From: JBJXHC01 sp964538485
GTDB taxonomy: Bacteria > Bacteroidota > Ignavibacteria > UBA10030 > UBA6906
DNA: 11,757 bases
Assembly: GCA_964538485.1 (NCBI GenBank)
Contig: CAZIHJ010000095.1
Coordinates: 1 to 11,757, forward strand
Reading direction: 5' to 3'
Each line of letters begins with the position of its first letter. Position 1 is the first letter of the stretch. This document shows, piece by piece, positions 1-6,101 of this stretch. The notes beneath the pieces are model-generated. The model did no database searches. It was not told where the DNA came from and saw nothing but the letters and a program-made list of their open reading frames with translations. Made by a program: the position numbers and the translations under genes.

Positions 1-200
1 CCCGCACCGACAAGCGCTGTGCCCAGGAAAGTTTTCAGCATCAACAAATAGTCCAGCTGGCCCTGCGTTGCAAGGTAGAATCCCGCCAGGGCAGTTGCCA
101 CAGAGAGGAGAGTCAACTCCGGCTTTGTGAGCGTAATGTAGTCAAGCAGTCGTGAACGCTCGACCACCATCTCCCCAACAGTATTGATTTTTGGTCTCAT
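1..200 (-). CDS. ctaB: Protoheme IX farnesyltransferase (heme O synthase), N-terminal part
   Basis: Only the first 66 codons are inside the window; the gene runs off the left edge. The product attaches a farnesyl group to heme b to make heme O, the first step to heme A for the oxidase encoded upstream, and is a multi-pass membrane enzyme of the UbiA superfamily. The visible part contains LDYITLTKPELTLLSV (about residues 19-34), matching the family's N-terminal 'DYxxLTKPxxTxL' signature, followed by the first membrane helix. The ATG at 200-198 overlaps the ctaA stop as ATGA, so translation is probably coupled to ctaA. No clear Shine-Dalgarno precedes it, which fits coupling. The catalytic Asp-rich motifs lie outside the window. 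Identity is confident from the signature and from its place directly after ctaA. Confidence 0.9.
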   Translation of the reverse strand, partial: MRPKINTVGEMVVERSRLLDYITLTKPELTLLSVATALAGFYLATQGQLDYLLMLKTFLGTALVGA

Positions 201-1228
201 GATCTTGAGGGTTCCGGAGAAAACGACATCGTGGGTACTGTAACCGGCAAACGGGTGAGAGAATATGCCCTGACAGTAACCACTACGCTCATACCCAGAA
301 GCAGTGCCCCTGCGGCGACATGTGTTGTTGTTACTTCCACACTCTTACCATTCCACACGGTCAAAGCGCCGAGAATTACTTGAAAAACGAGCAAGAACAT
401 CTGGGCAATGGCAGGTTCACGTAATTGTCGGTCTGTATAAGATCGTAGGATATGCCAGACACTCGCAAGAAGCACAATCGTCACAAGCAAAGCTCCCACA
501 CGGTGGGCAAAATGAATCCATATCTGGTTGTACTCTATCGGGCGCAGATCGTCGGCGAGACGAAGCTCGTTAATTGCTGCCATCTGGCCGGGGTCAAGCG
601 GTGGAATAAGAAATCCATAGGACAATGGGAAGTCCGGTATGGCGAGACCCGACTGTGTGTGGCGCATGATGGCGCCAAGAATCAATTGCACAAACACAGT
701 ACCGGTGGTGGCGAGAGCGAGCGTGCGCGTCCGACCTGCGGTAGTGGAAACCTGGGAGCTCGACATACGCCAGGAGGGTGAAGTCACCATCGCAAGGAAA
801 ATGGTGAGACAAAAGAACGACTGGGCAAGAGTTGCGTGCGCTACGGAAACAGGAGTTGGTAAGAGATACAATACAGTGATTCCTCCGAGCACTCCCTGTA
901 CAATCACCGCAACAAGTGCAACCCAACCGAGAACCCTGACCCACTGCCGATCATCTGTTCGCCAAATCCAAAAGGCCAGAATTGTCGTCAAAAAGCCCAC
1001 GGCCGTCGCAACCATCCGGTGACCATGCTCATAGAATATGCCGCCGACCATGGGAGGCATCACTTGTCCATACGACAGCGGCCAGTCAGGGACCGCGAGA
1101 CCGGAGTCCGTGCTTGTAACAAGTCCGCCAGCAATAATAAGCAGAAATGTGCTGAGTGCCGTAAGCACCGCGAAGCGATGAAGCCAGATATTCCGTCCTG
1201 CGGCTCCGCCCGGTTCCAACTTACTCAA
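197..1228 (-). CDS. ctaA: Heme A synthase (CtaA/COX15 family)
   Basis: Membrane enzyme that oxidises the C8 methyl of heme O to a formyl group, giving heme A for the aa3 oxidase. With the start chosen here it has 343 residues, normal for COX15. The two pseudo-symmetric halves are visible: TDSGLAVPDWPLSYG (from residue 40) and TQSGLAIPDFPLSYG (from residue 191). Heme-ligand candidates are E67/H70 in EHGHR, H131, H242 in HFAHR and H303. The extracytoplasmic Cys pair of Firmicutes CtaA is absent. The reading frame stays open to 1423, but the upstream part overlaps ctaC and is basic and unlike the family. I chose TTG at 1228-1226 because GAGGAGG sits 9 nt before it and it overlaps the ctaC end by only 8 nt. 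An ATG at 1267 is the alternative. The gene ends in an ATGA overlap with ctaB. Confidence 0.92.
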   Translation of the reverse strand: MSKLEPGGAAGRNIWLHRFAVLTALSTFLLIIAGGLVTSTDSGLAVPDWPLSYGQVMPPMVGGIFYEHGHRMVATAVGFLTTILAFWIWRTDDRQWVRVLGWVALVAVIVQGVLGGITVLYLLPTPVSVAHATLAQSFFCLTIFLAMVTSPSWRMSSSQVSTTAGRTRTLALATTGTVFVQLILGAIMRHTQSGLAIPDFPLSYGFLIPPLDPGQMAAINELRLADDLRPIEYNQIWIHFAHRVGALLVTIVLLASVWHILRSYTDRQLREPAIAQMFLLVFQVILGALTVWNGKSVEVTTTHVAAGALLLGMSVVVTVRAYSLTRLPVTVPTMSFSPEPSRS

Positions 1229-2162
1229 GATACGAGGCCTCCTCAGCCAACCACGCCTGGAATTCATCTGGCATTTGAATATTGACGAAGCCACGCATCC
1301 TGAAGTGTCCCAGTCCGCACAACTGAGCGCAAGCAATCTCCGTCGGGGTATCAGGAGCAGCGACCATCTCAAGAATCCCAGCCGCCCGCAATTGGTTAAC
1401 GACATCTTCTGTGATCGCATCACCCTTCTTCAGAAGGGACTCGCCGTCCTTGCCGACATAATCGGACATTGATACCTGGGTTGCGAGAGTTGGCGGCATT
1501 CCATCCTTCAGGGAATACGACGCAGTGAGCGCCTGTTGGAGCTCACGTGTCGTCTTGACGGGAGTGAACCACACTGGAATACTCTCACCGGGAATGGCAT
1601 CATGTTTGACACGCAATAGCGGTATTGCAAAACTATGTATCACATCCTTTGTTGAGAGGTGTACGATCACGGGCTTGCCAACCGGGAGATTCAGTTGGTT
1701 GATCGTAGCAATATCATCTTTGCACGCCGGGTCGGAACGGTCTAAACCAAGAGGATTATCCGCGGTAATCAATTTGATGTCCGCTTTTCCGAAGATCCCG
1801 TCGGCGCCGGCATAATGAACGTTCCAGGCGAATTGCTCGGCAACCACCCGCACCACAGTTGCTTCATCCTCGTTCGGAACATCGTTCACAACATTTGCCC
1901 ACAATGGAATAGCAAACCCCACCAGGAGGATTCCTTCGAACACAGCGACACCAACTTCAATATACGTTGAGGTATGGCTCTTCACCCCGACATAGTCTGC
2001 CTTGGGGTTACGAGACCGGCGGAACCGTACCAGGATGTAGGTGAAGAAGATCCCCCAGCCAATGAACAACGCAAACATCAACCAGTGAACAAGACCGATC
2101 ATATTGTCGATCTGTGCACCGTGGGCTGAACCATCAAGCGGTAGTCCGAGCAATTCCTGCAT
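1221..2162 (-). CDS. ctaC: Cytochrome c oxidase subunit II with CuA site (divergent)
   Basis: 313 residues. It carries the binuclear CuA centre that receives electrons on the outer membrane face and passes them to heme a of subunit I. Two membrane helices (about 22-46 and 68-92) precede a cupredoxin domain. CuA ligands are intact: H176 in DVIHSFAIP, then C278, C282, H286 and M289 in CAQLCGLGHFRM. Gln280 replaces the usual Glu, whose backbone binds CuA and whose side chain helps bind Mg. E69 at the expected K-channel entrance is present, but the common WTxxP motif after it is absent. About 85 residues separate DAIPG from the first CuA Cys, against about 20 in the bovine protein, so there is a roughly 65-residue insertion. 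No CxxCH occurs, so this is aa3, not caa3. AAGGAGG lies 11 nt before the ATG. The gene follows two small membrane genes rather than preceding ctaD. Confidence 0.95.
   Translation of the reverse strand: MQELLGLPLDGSAHGAQIDNMIGLVHWLMFALFIGWGIFFTYILVRFRRSRNPKADYVGVKSHTSTYIEVGVAVFEGILLVGFAIPLWANVVNDVPNEDEATVVRVVAEQFAWNVHYAGADGIFGKADIKLITADNPLGLDRSDPACKDDIATINQLNLPVGKPVIVHLSTKDVIHSFAIPLLRVKHDAIPGESIPVWFTPVKTTRELQQALTASYSLKDGMPPTLATQVSMSDYVGKDGESLLKKGDAITEDVVNQLRAAGILEMVAAPDTPTEIACAQLCGLGHFRMRGFVNIQMPDEFQAWLAEEASYLE
1238..1244 (-). promoter_or_regulatory. Ribosome binding site deciding the TTG start of ctaA
   Basis: GAGGAGG on the minus strand, 9 nt upstream of TTG at 1228-1226. It lies inside the last codons of ctaC, so ctaA initiation is probably coupled to ctaC termination. 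No comparable site was seen before the in-frame ATG at 1267. Confidence 0.6.
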
Positions 2163-2178
2163 TTGAGAGCATGCCTCC

Positions 2179-2418
2179 TTAGTTCAAACGGTTTGAAAAC
2201 ATCCCATTGATCATTGTCGCGCGGCGGCGAAGGTATACAACAAATGAAACCACGCCGGCCAGAACTCCACCTGTAATTCCCAACAAACTGATGATGGCCA
2301 TATTCATTGCTTCGGTCGTTGCTGAGTCGGGGGCTCCATAACATGTTGGACACGCCATACCCGTGGAAGAAGAACATGCAACAACGGCAAGCACAACCAG
2401 AGCGATACTTGCTTTCAT
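2179..2418 (-). CDS. Small membrane protein with CPTC motif, function unknown
   Basis: 79 residues, not assigned to a known family. It starts with a hydrophobic signal-like segment (residues 3-14) and ends with one membrane helix (about 40-63) followed by RRR, which suggests the C-terminus is cytoplasmic. Between them is an outside segment with C15 and C23-P-T-C26-Y-G. VVAC at 12-15 resembles a lipobox, while GMA/C is a possible signal peptidase site. The CPTC pair could bind metal or be redox active, so a role in copper delivery or oxidase assembly is conceivable but only inferred from position. The ATG at 2418-2416 overlaps the upstream gene's stop as ATGA. The frame is open further upstream to 2466, but the coupled ATG gives the sensible signal-like N-terminus. 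ctaC follows 16 nt later. Confidence 0.75.
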   Translation of the reverse strand: MKASIALVVLAVVACSSSTGMACPTCYGAPDSATTEAMNMAIISLLGITGGVLAGVVSFVVYLRRRATMINGMFSNRLN

Positions 2419-2621
2419 AGATAGCTCACGTGCCGCAGTTTCTTGAGAAAACGAATTCCATACCATATCAGGAAGACTCCGCTAAGTACGGAAAGCAGGC
2501 CCATAACAAGTTGCACGGTATTTCCCTCCGCCGCAAACATTCCCATCCCCCACACGCCAAACCCGAAGCAGAGGAGAATCGAAGCAGAAATGAAGAAAAC
2601 GTGAAACGTCTTGAGTGACAT
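2415..2621 (-). CDS. Small two-helix membrane protein in the oxidase operon, function unknown
   Basis: 68 residues with two hydrophobic helices (about 7-29 and 37-57), a short AAEGNT loop and a basic tail (KKLRH). No metal-binding or catalytic motif is seen and I do not recognise a named family. It begins 8 nt after ctaF and overlaps the next small gene by 4 nt, so it is clearly part of the same transcript. Size, topology and location suggest an accessory oxidase subunit or assembly factor, but that is inference. The Shine-Dalgarno is weak (TAGG about 8 nt before the ATG), so coupling to ctaF may help translation. Confidence 0.75.
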   Translation of the reverse strand: MSLKTFHVFFISASILLCFGFGVWGMGMFAAEGNTVQLVMGLLSVLSGVFLIWYGIRFLKKLRHVSYL

Positions 2622-2629
2622 AATGAAAC

Positions 2630-2926
2630 CTACAGTTTATCAGAGTAATGGAAGACCGGCACCAGCATTAACACCACGAAGAACACCACGGTGAGGATCA
2701 GTGTGGCATAAATCATTCGACGTTCGGAAATCAAGTGCATGAAATAACAGGCGACGAGCGTTGCCTTGACGGTCGCAACAACAAGAGCAACGGCAATCGC
2801 CGCACCAACACTGAGATGCAGGTAGGAAATGGCCACCGTAACTATGGTCAGTACCATCAATGCGGAAAAGACTCCGACATAAATCCTGACCTGCTTCTTG
2901 ATATCGCCAGCGTGTGATGAATCCAT
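2630..2926 (-). CDS. ctaF: Cytochrome c oxidase subunit IV (prokaryotic type)
   Basis: 98 residues with three predicted membrane helices (about 14-35, 39-62 and 70-93). The segment KATLVACYFMHL (54-65) is the typical signature of the prokaryotic COX4 family, a small structural subunit of bacterial aa3/caa3 oxidases with no redox centre. AGGAG lies 6 nt before the ATG. It follows ctaE after 9 nt, in the common order ctaD-ctaE-ctaF. Confidence 0.9.
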   Translation of the reverse strand: MDSSHAGDIKKQVRIYVGVFSALMVLTIVTVAISYLHLSVGAAIAVALVVATVKATLVACYFMHLISERRMIYATLILTVVFFVVLMLVPVFHYSDKL

Positions 2927-2935
2927 TGTCCGCTC

Positions 2936-3526
2936 CTAGAGTAGATAAAGAACTGGGAAAAGGAATATCCAAACGAGGTCAACAAAGTGCCAGTATAATC
3001 CGGCAACCTCGATGCGATTGGTGAATCGTACCGGATCGGTCTCCCACATTTTGCTGCCGGGACCGAGCAGGTATCCGTTGAGAATAATCCCGCCGATCAC
3101 ATGAAGTCCATGCAAACCGGTGAGGGTAAAGTAGATTGCAAGAAATGTATTCTCGCTTGGATAGAGATGGTGTTCGAATTTTGCTCCGTATTCAAACCCT
3201 TTGATGATCAGGAAGATAAAACCGGCAAGTACAGTCAGTCCCATGTACCGTTTATACTTCTTGAAGTCCTTCATCATCAACGAGGCCCATGACATCACCA
3301 TAGTCACGCTGGACGAGATGAGCACCACGGTGTTAAGCGTTGCAAGCGGAATATTCAGAATGCTATAGCCATGTGGCCAGGTCTCAGCGCTGACTCGCAA
3401 GAGGATATACGAGGAGAAGAGCGCACCAAAGAGCATAACCTCTGAGGCAAGAAACAACCAGACGCCGAGTTTTGCATTGTATAGACCGGAATCAGGTCGG
3501 GCAGTGGACGTATATGGAATGTTCAT
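2936..3526 (-). CDS. ctaE: Cytochrome c oxidase subunit III (short, five-helix type)
   Basis: 196 residues. This heme-copper oxidase subunit III has no metal centre; in related enzymes it stabilises subunit I and supports proton uptake. Signatures visible are LFLASEVMLFGALFSSY (E29), GLHGLHVIGG (137-146) and the C-terminal RIEVAGLYWHFVDLVW with E173, H180 and D183. The length matches bacterial five-helix forms that lack the first two helices of the mitochondrial protein. The start ATG overlaps the ctaD stop as ATGA, and GGAGG lies 7 nt upstream inside ctaD, so the two are translationally coupled. Confidence 0.95.
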   Translation of the reverse strand: MNIPYTSTARPDSGLYNAKLGVWLFLASEVMLFGALFSSYILLRVSAETWPHGYSILNIPLATLNTVVLISSSVTMVMSWASLMMKDFKKYKRYMGLTVLAGFIFLIIKGFEYGAKFEHHLYPSENTFLAIYFTLTGLHGLHVIGGIILNGYLLGPGSKMWETDPVRFTNRIEVAGLYWHFVDLVWIFLFPVLYLL

Positions 3527-5322
3527 CGCCCACCCTCCGACTGCTGGTTTTGAGGAGTGAAATCTTTCGAAGCACCCGGCAAACTGTAATCATACGGTCC
3601 GCGGTACACATGTGGCGCCGTTTCAAAATTGCCATGGGCAAGCGGCGGAGATGTTGTTGCAGACCAGTCAAGGGTTGTTGCTTCCCAGTGGTTTGCAGCA
3701 ACCTTCTCCCCTTTCTTCATACTCCAGAAGAAATTGATGATAAATGGGATCTGCGCCAGGCCAAGCAGCCACGCGGATACAGACATAAACTCGTTCCATT
3801 GCAGGACACCTTGCGCATGCGCATATTGCTGGCCGCCATCGTATAAGCGTCGCGACACACCGGCAAGGCCCTGAATAAACATCGGCATGAACACGCAGTT
3901 GAGGAACACAAACGACCCCCAGAAATGGAGTTTACCGAGCCCATCGTTCATCTTCCTTCCTGTCGCCTTGGGGAACCAGTAGTATATGCCTGCAAAGAGT
4001 GCGAGCAACGTTCCGGGGGCAACAACGTAGTGGAAATGACCGATCACATAGTACGTGTCATGCAACGCAATGTCGGTGGCATTGAATCCGAGAGGAAGAC
4101 CGGTGAGTCCCCCGATGCCGAACATCGGCAGGAATGCAAGCGCAAAGAGCATCGGTGTTGTAAAACGAATTGAGCCCCCCCATAACGAGAGAACCAACGC
4201 TGTAAGAATAACAACCGACGGGATGGAAATAATCATTGTCGTCGTTTGGAAGAACGTACTGATCACCGTTCCCATTCCTGTGAGGAACATGTGGTGCGCC
4301 CAGACAATGAATGACATGAAGCCGAGGAAAATGACGGCATACACAAGGGATTTGTATCCCCAGAGTGGCTTGCGTGTATTGTTCGCGATGACTTCACCAA
4401 CTATTCCCATTGCCGGCAAGATCAAGACATACACCTCCGGGTGTGCAAGAAACCAGAACAGATGTTGCCATAAGAGCGGGCTTCCTCCGCCACTCACGTC
4501 CAGGGGAACACCGCTGACCACCAGGCCACTGGGCATGAAGAAACTTGTTCCCGCAAGCCTGTCCATGAGCTGAAGAACGCCGGCGGCCTCAAGCGGAGGA
4601 AATGCAAGTAACAATAAAAATGATGTCACCAGCTGTGCCCATACAAAAAAGGGGAGCCGCATGTATGTCAATCCTTCAGCGCGGAGCTGGACAATAGTGA
4701 CAATGAAATTCACCGATCCCAGCAACGATGATGTAATCAGGAATACCATGCCGAACAGCCAGAACGTTTGGCCGGTTGTTGCAATGACCGAAAGAGGGGC
4801 ATAGGATGTCCAGCCGGAATTTGCTGCCCCACCGGGAAGGAAAAAACTGATGAGCATAACAACACCGCCAACAAAGTAAATCCAATAACTCATCATATTG
4901 AGCTTTGGAAATGCCATGTCCGGTGCTCCAATTTGCAACGGCATCACATAGTTTCCGAACGCACCGACAGCAAGCGGGACGACGCCCAGGAACACCATGA
5001 TGGTACCATGCATTGCCCCCAGCTGGTTGTAGAACTCGGGCAACATGATACCTTCCGGCATCCGTTCGGCACCAAGGATATCCGCCAACCACTTCATCGG
5101 AAGTGCCTCTCCGGGATACGCAAGCTGCCAGCGCATCAACATCATCAAGGTGAATCCGAAGAAGAGGAAGAGGAGCGCGGTGATACCATACTGAATGCCA
5201 ATGACTTTGTGGTCGGTGGAGAAAACGTACTTCCTCCAGAAGCTTGCTTCATGGTGGTCCCCGTCATGATGGGCTTCGTGCACCGCATGGCCTGCCATTG
5301 ATTTCGAGTCGCTATGCGCCAA
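3523..5322 (-). CDS. ctaD: Cytochrome c oxidase subunit I (A-type heme-copper oxidase)
   Basis: 599 residues, about 12 membrane helices. It is the catalytic, proton-pumping subunit reducing O2 to water. Metal ligands are all visible: H105 and H431 (heme a), H429 (heme a3), H294, H343 and H344 (CuB). Y298 in HPEVY is the cross-linked tyrosine. The D channel appears complete: N124, D135, N142, S145, S198, S199 and E296. The K channel is not: I372 stands where bovine K319 / R. sphaeroides K362 should be, in IPSVVIL, with S369 for the usual Thr. H421-D422 and R491-R492 match the Mg and propionate regions. The N-terminus holds seven His in residues 3-24. The start is TTG at 5322-5320, with AAAAGGAG 10 nt upstream; the ATG at 5298 has no such site. 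The C-terminal TTSPP and RGPYDYS segments resemble other bacterial CtaD tails. Confidence 0.97.
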   Translation of the reverse strand: MAHSDSKSMAGHAVHEAHHDGDHHEASFWRKYVFSTDHKVIGIQYGITALLFLFFGFTLMMLMRWQLAYPGEALPMKWLADILGAERMPEGIMLPEFYNQLGAMHGTIMVFLGVVPLAVGAFGNYVMPLQIGAPDMAFPKLNMMSYWIYFVGGVVMLISFFLPGGAANSGWTSYAPLSVIATTGQTFWLFGMVFLITSSLLGSVNFIVTIVQLRAEGLTYMRLPFFVWAQLVTSFLLLLAFPPLEAAGVLQLMDRLAGTSFFMPSGLVVSGVPLDVSGGGSPLLWQHLFWFLAHPEVYVLILPAMGIVGEVIANNTRKPLWGYKSLVYAVIFLGFMSFIVWAHHMFLTGMGTVISTFFQTTTMIISIPSVVILTALVLSLWGGSIRFTTPMLFALAFLPMFGIGGLTGLPLGFNATDIALHDTYYVIGHFHYVVAPGTLLALFAGIYYWFPKATGRKMNDGLGKLHFWGSFVFLNCVFMPMFIQGLAGVSRRLYDGGQQYAHAQGVLQWNEFMSVSAWLLGLAQIPFIINFFWSMKKGEKVAANHWEATTLDWSATTSPPLAHGNFETAPHVYRGPYDYSLPGASKDFTPQNQQSEGGR

Positions 5323-5332
5323 GGGAAGGGTA

Positions 5333-5340
5333 CTCCTTTT
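5333..5340 (-). promoter_or_regulatory. Ribosome binding site deciding the TTG start of ctaD
   Basis: AAAAGGAG on the minus strand in the 30-nt gap after the cupredoxin-like gene, 10 nt before TTG at 5322-5320. The later in-frame ATG (5298) lacks any purine-rich site, so the His-rich N-terminus is probably translated. Confidence 0.6.
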
Positions 5341-5352
5341 GAGTGGTTGTGG

Positions 5353-6051
5353 TTACTTTGCCGCGTATTTGAAATCTGCCGTGACAGCACCCGTCGCCGC
5401 AACCTTCACCTTCATCGTCTGCGCCCCGTACTTTTCGTGCCATGCTTCAATTGTGTAGTCGCCCGCAGGAAGTTTCTTGAGTGAGAACGAACCGTCATCG
5501 GATGTTACTGCAAAGAATGGATGTGCGAACACACCGATGTGTGCGTTCATCCACGTGTGAACCTCACACTTCACTTTGAACGTCTCGGGCTTGTCAAATT
5601 TCTTCGTCAATATCATCCCCTTTTTGGGTTGGGCGACATTGAACGACGGGTTATCTTTCGAAAGCGAATGGACATTGTGCAGGGTTGGATCACTGTTCTT
5701 GACAACAAGTTCCTGGCCTGTTTGGATACCGAGAACATGCGGCGTGTACACGCAACCAACCTGATCGAATTCGACTTTCTTGGTAGGTGCATCGAACTTC
5801 TTGCTGCCGAGGCCATCTTTGACATAGACCAGGACATTCTTCAGTGTGCCGTTGGCATTGACCACCACTTCCTCACTCACCACGGCCTCTTTGTGTGCCT
5901 TCATGCACACAGGGTCGGCATTCATTTTCACACGCTGTGCCTTTGGGGCGGCCCCATCAAAACTCACTTTTCCGGAAACGTCGCCTGCCAACGCACACAA
6001 AGTCGCTCCGAGAGTCAATGCAACGATACCGTACATGATCCGCTTTGCCAT
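5353..6051 (-). CDS. Secreted cupredoxin-like protein with carboxypeptidase-regulatory-like C-terminal domain
   Basis: 232 residues. Residues 1-22 form a Sec signal peptide with a likely cleavage after ALA, so the protein is exported. A beta-rich domain (about 23-172) ends in C162-E-V-H165-T-W-M168-N-A-H171, and H125/H128 lie about 35 residues earlier. This is the His...Cys-x2-His-x2-Met order of a mononuclear cupredoxin copper site, although the His-Met spacing is shorter than in plastocyanin. C49 and C100 could form a disulfide. The tail (about 178-232, SDDGSFSLKKLPAGDYTIEA) resembles the carboxypeptidase-regulatory-like beta-sandwich. It lies between the multiheme cytochrome and ctaD, so a periplasmic electron carrier or copper donor for the oxidase is plausible but inferred. 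GGAGG lies 7 nt before the ATG. Family similarity to plastocyanin-like proteins near cox genes is from memory. Confidence 0.8.
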   Translation of the reverse strand: MAKRIMYGIVALTLGATLCALAGDVSGKVSFDGAAPKAQRVKMNADPVCMKAHKEAVVSEEVVVNANGTLKNVLVYVKDGLGSKKFDAPTKKVEFDQVGCVYTPHVLGIQTGQELVVKNSDPTLHNVHSLSKDNPSFNVAQPKKGMILTKKFDKPETFKVKCEVHTWMNAHIGVFAHPFFAVTSDDGSFSLKKLPAGDYTIEAWHEKYGAQTMKVKVAATGAVTADFKYAAK

Positions 6052-6101
6052 TACTACTCCTCCAATGAAATGTTGTTATGAAAAATCGCTGAAGCTATTC
6101 A

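Noticed and set aside
1229..1423. Upstream extension of ctaA to 1423
   Set aside because: It lies entirely inside ctaC in another frame and is unlike COX15 N-termini. The TTG at 1228 has a strong ribosome binding site and a minimal overlap.
1221..2162. caa3-type subunit II with a fused cytochrome c
   Set aside because: There is no CxxCH anywhere in the protein and it ends shortly after the CuA motif.
4055..4573. Plus-strand open frame of 172 codons inside ctaD
   Set aside because: It is fully antisense to the most conserved part of ctaD and has no hydrophobic or domain pattern of its own.
3523..5322. Idea that subunit I is a nitric oxide reductase-type heme-copper enzyme, because it lacks the K-channel Lys
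   Set aside because: The cross-linked Tyr298, E296, three CuB His and the D channel are present and CuA is encoded nearby, so an O2-reducing A-type oxidase fits better.
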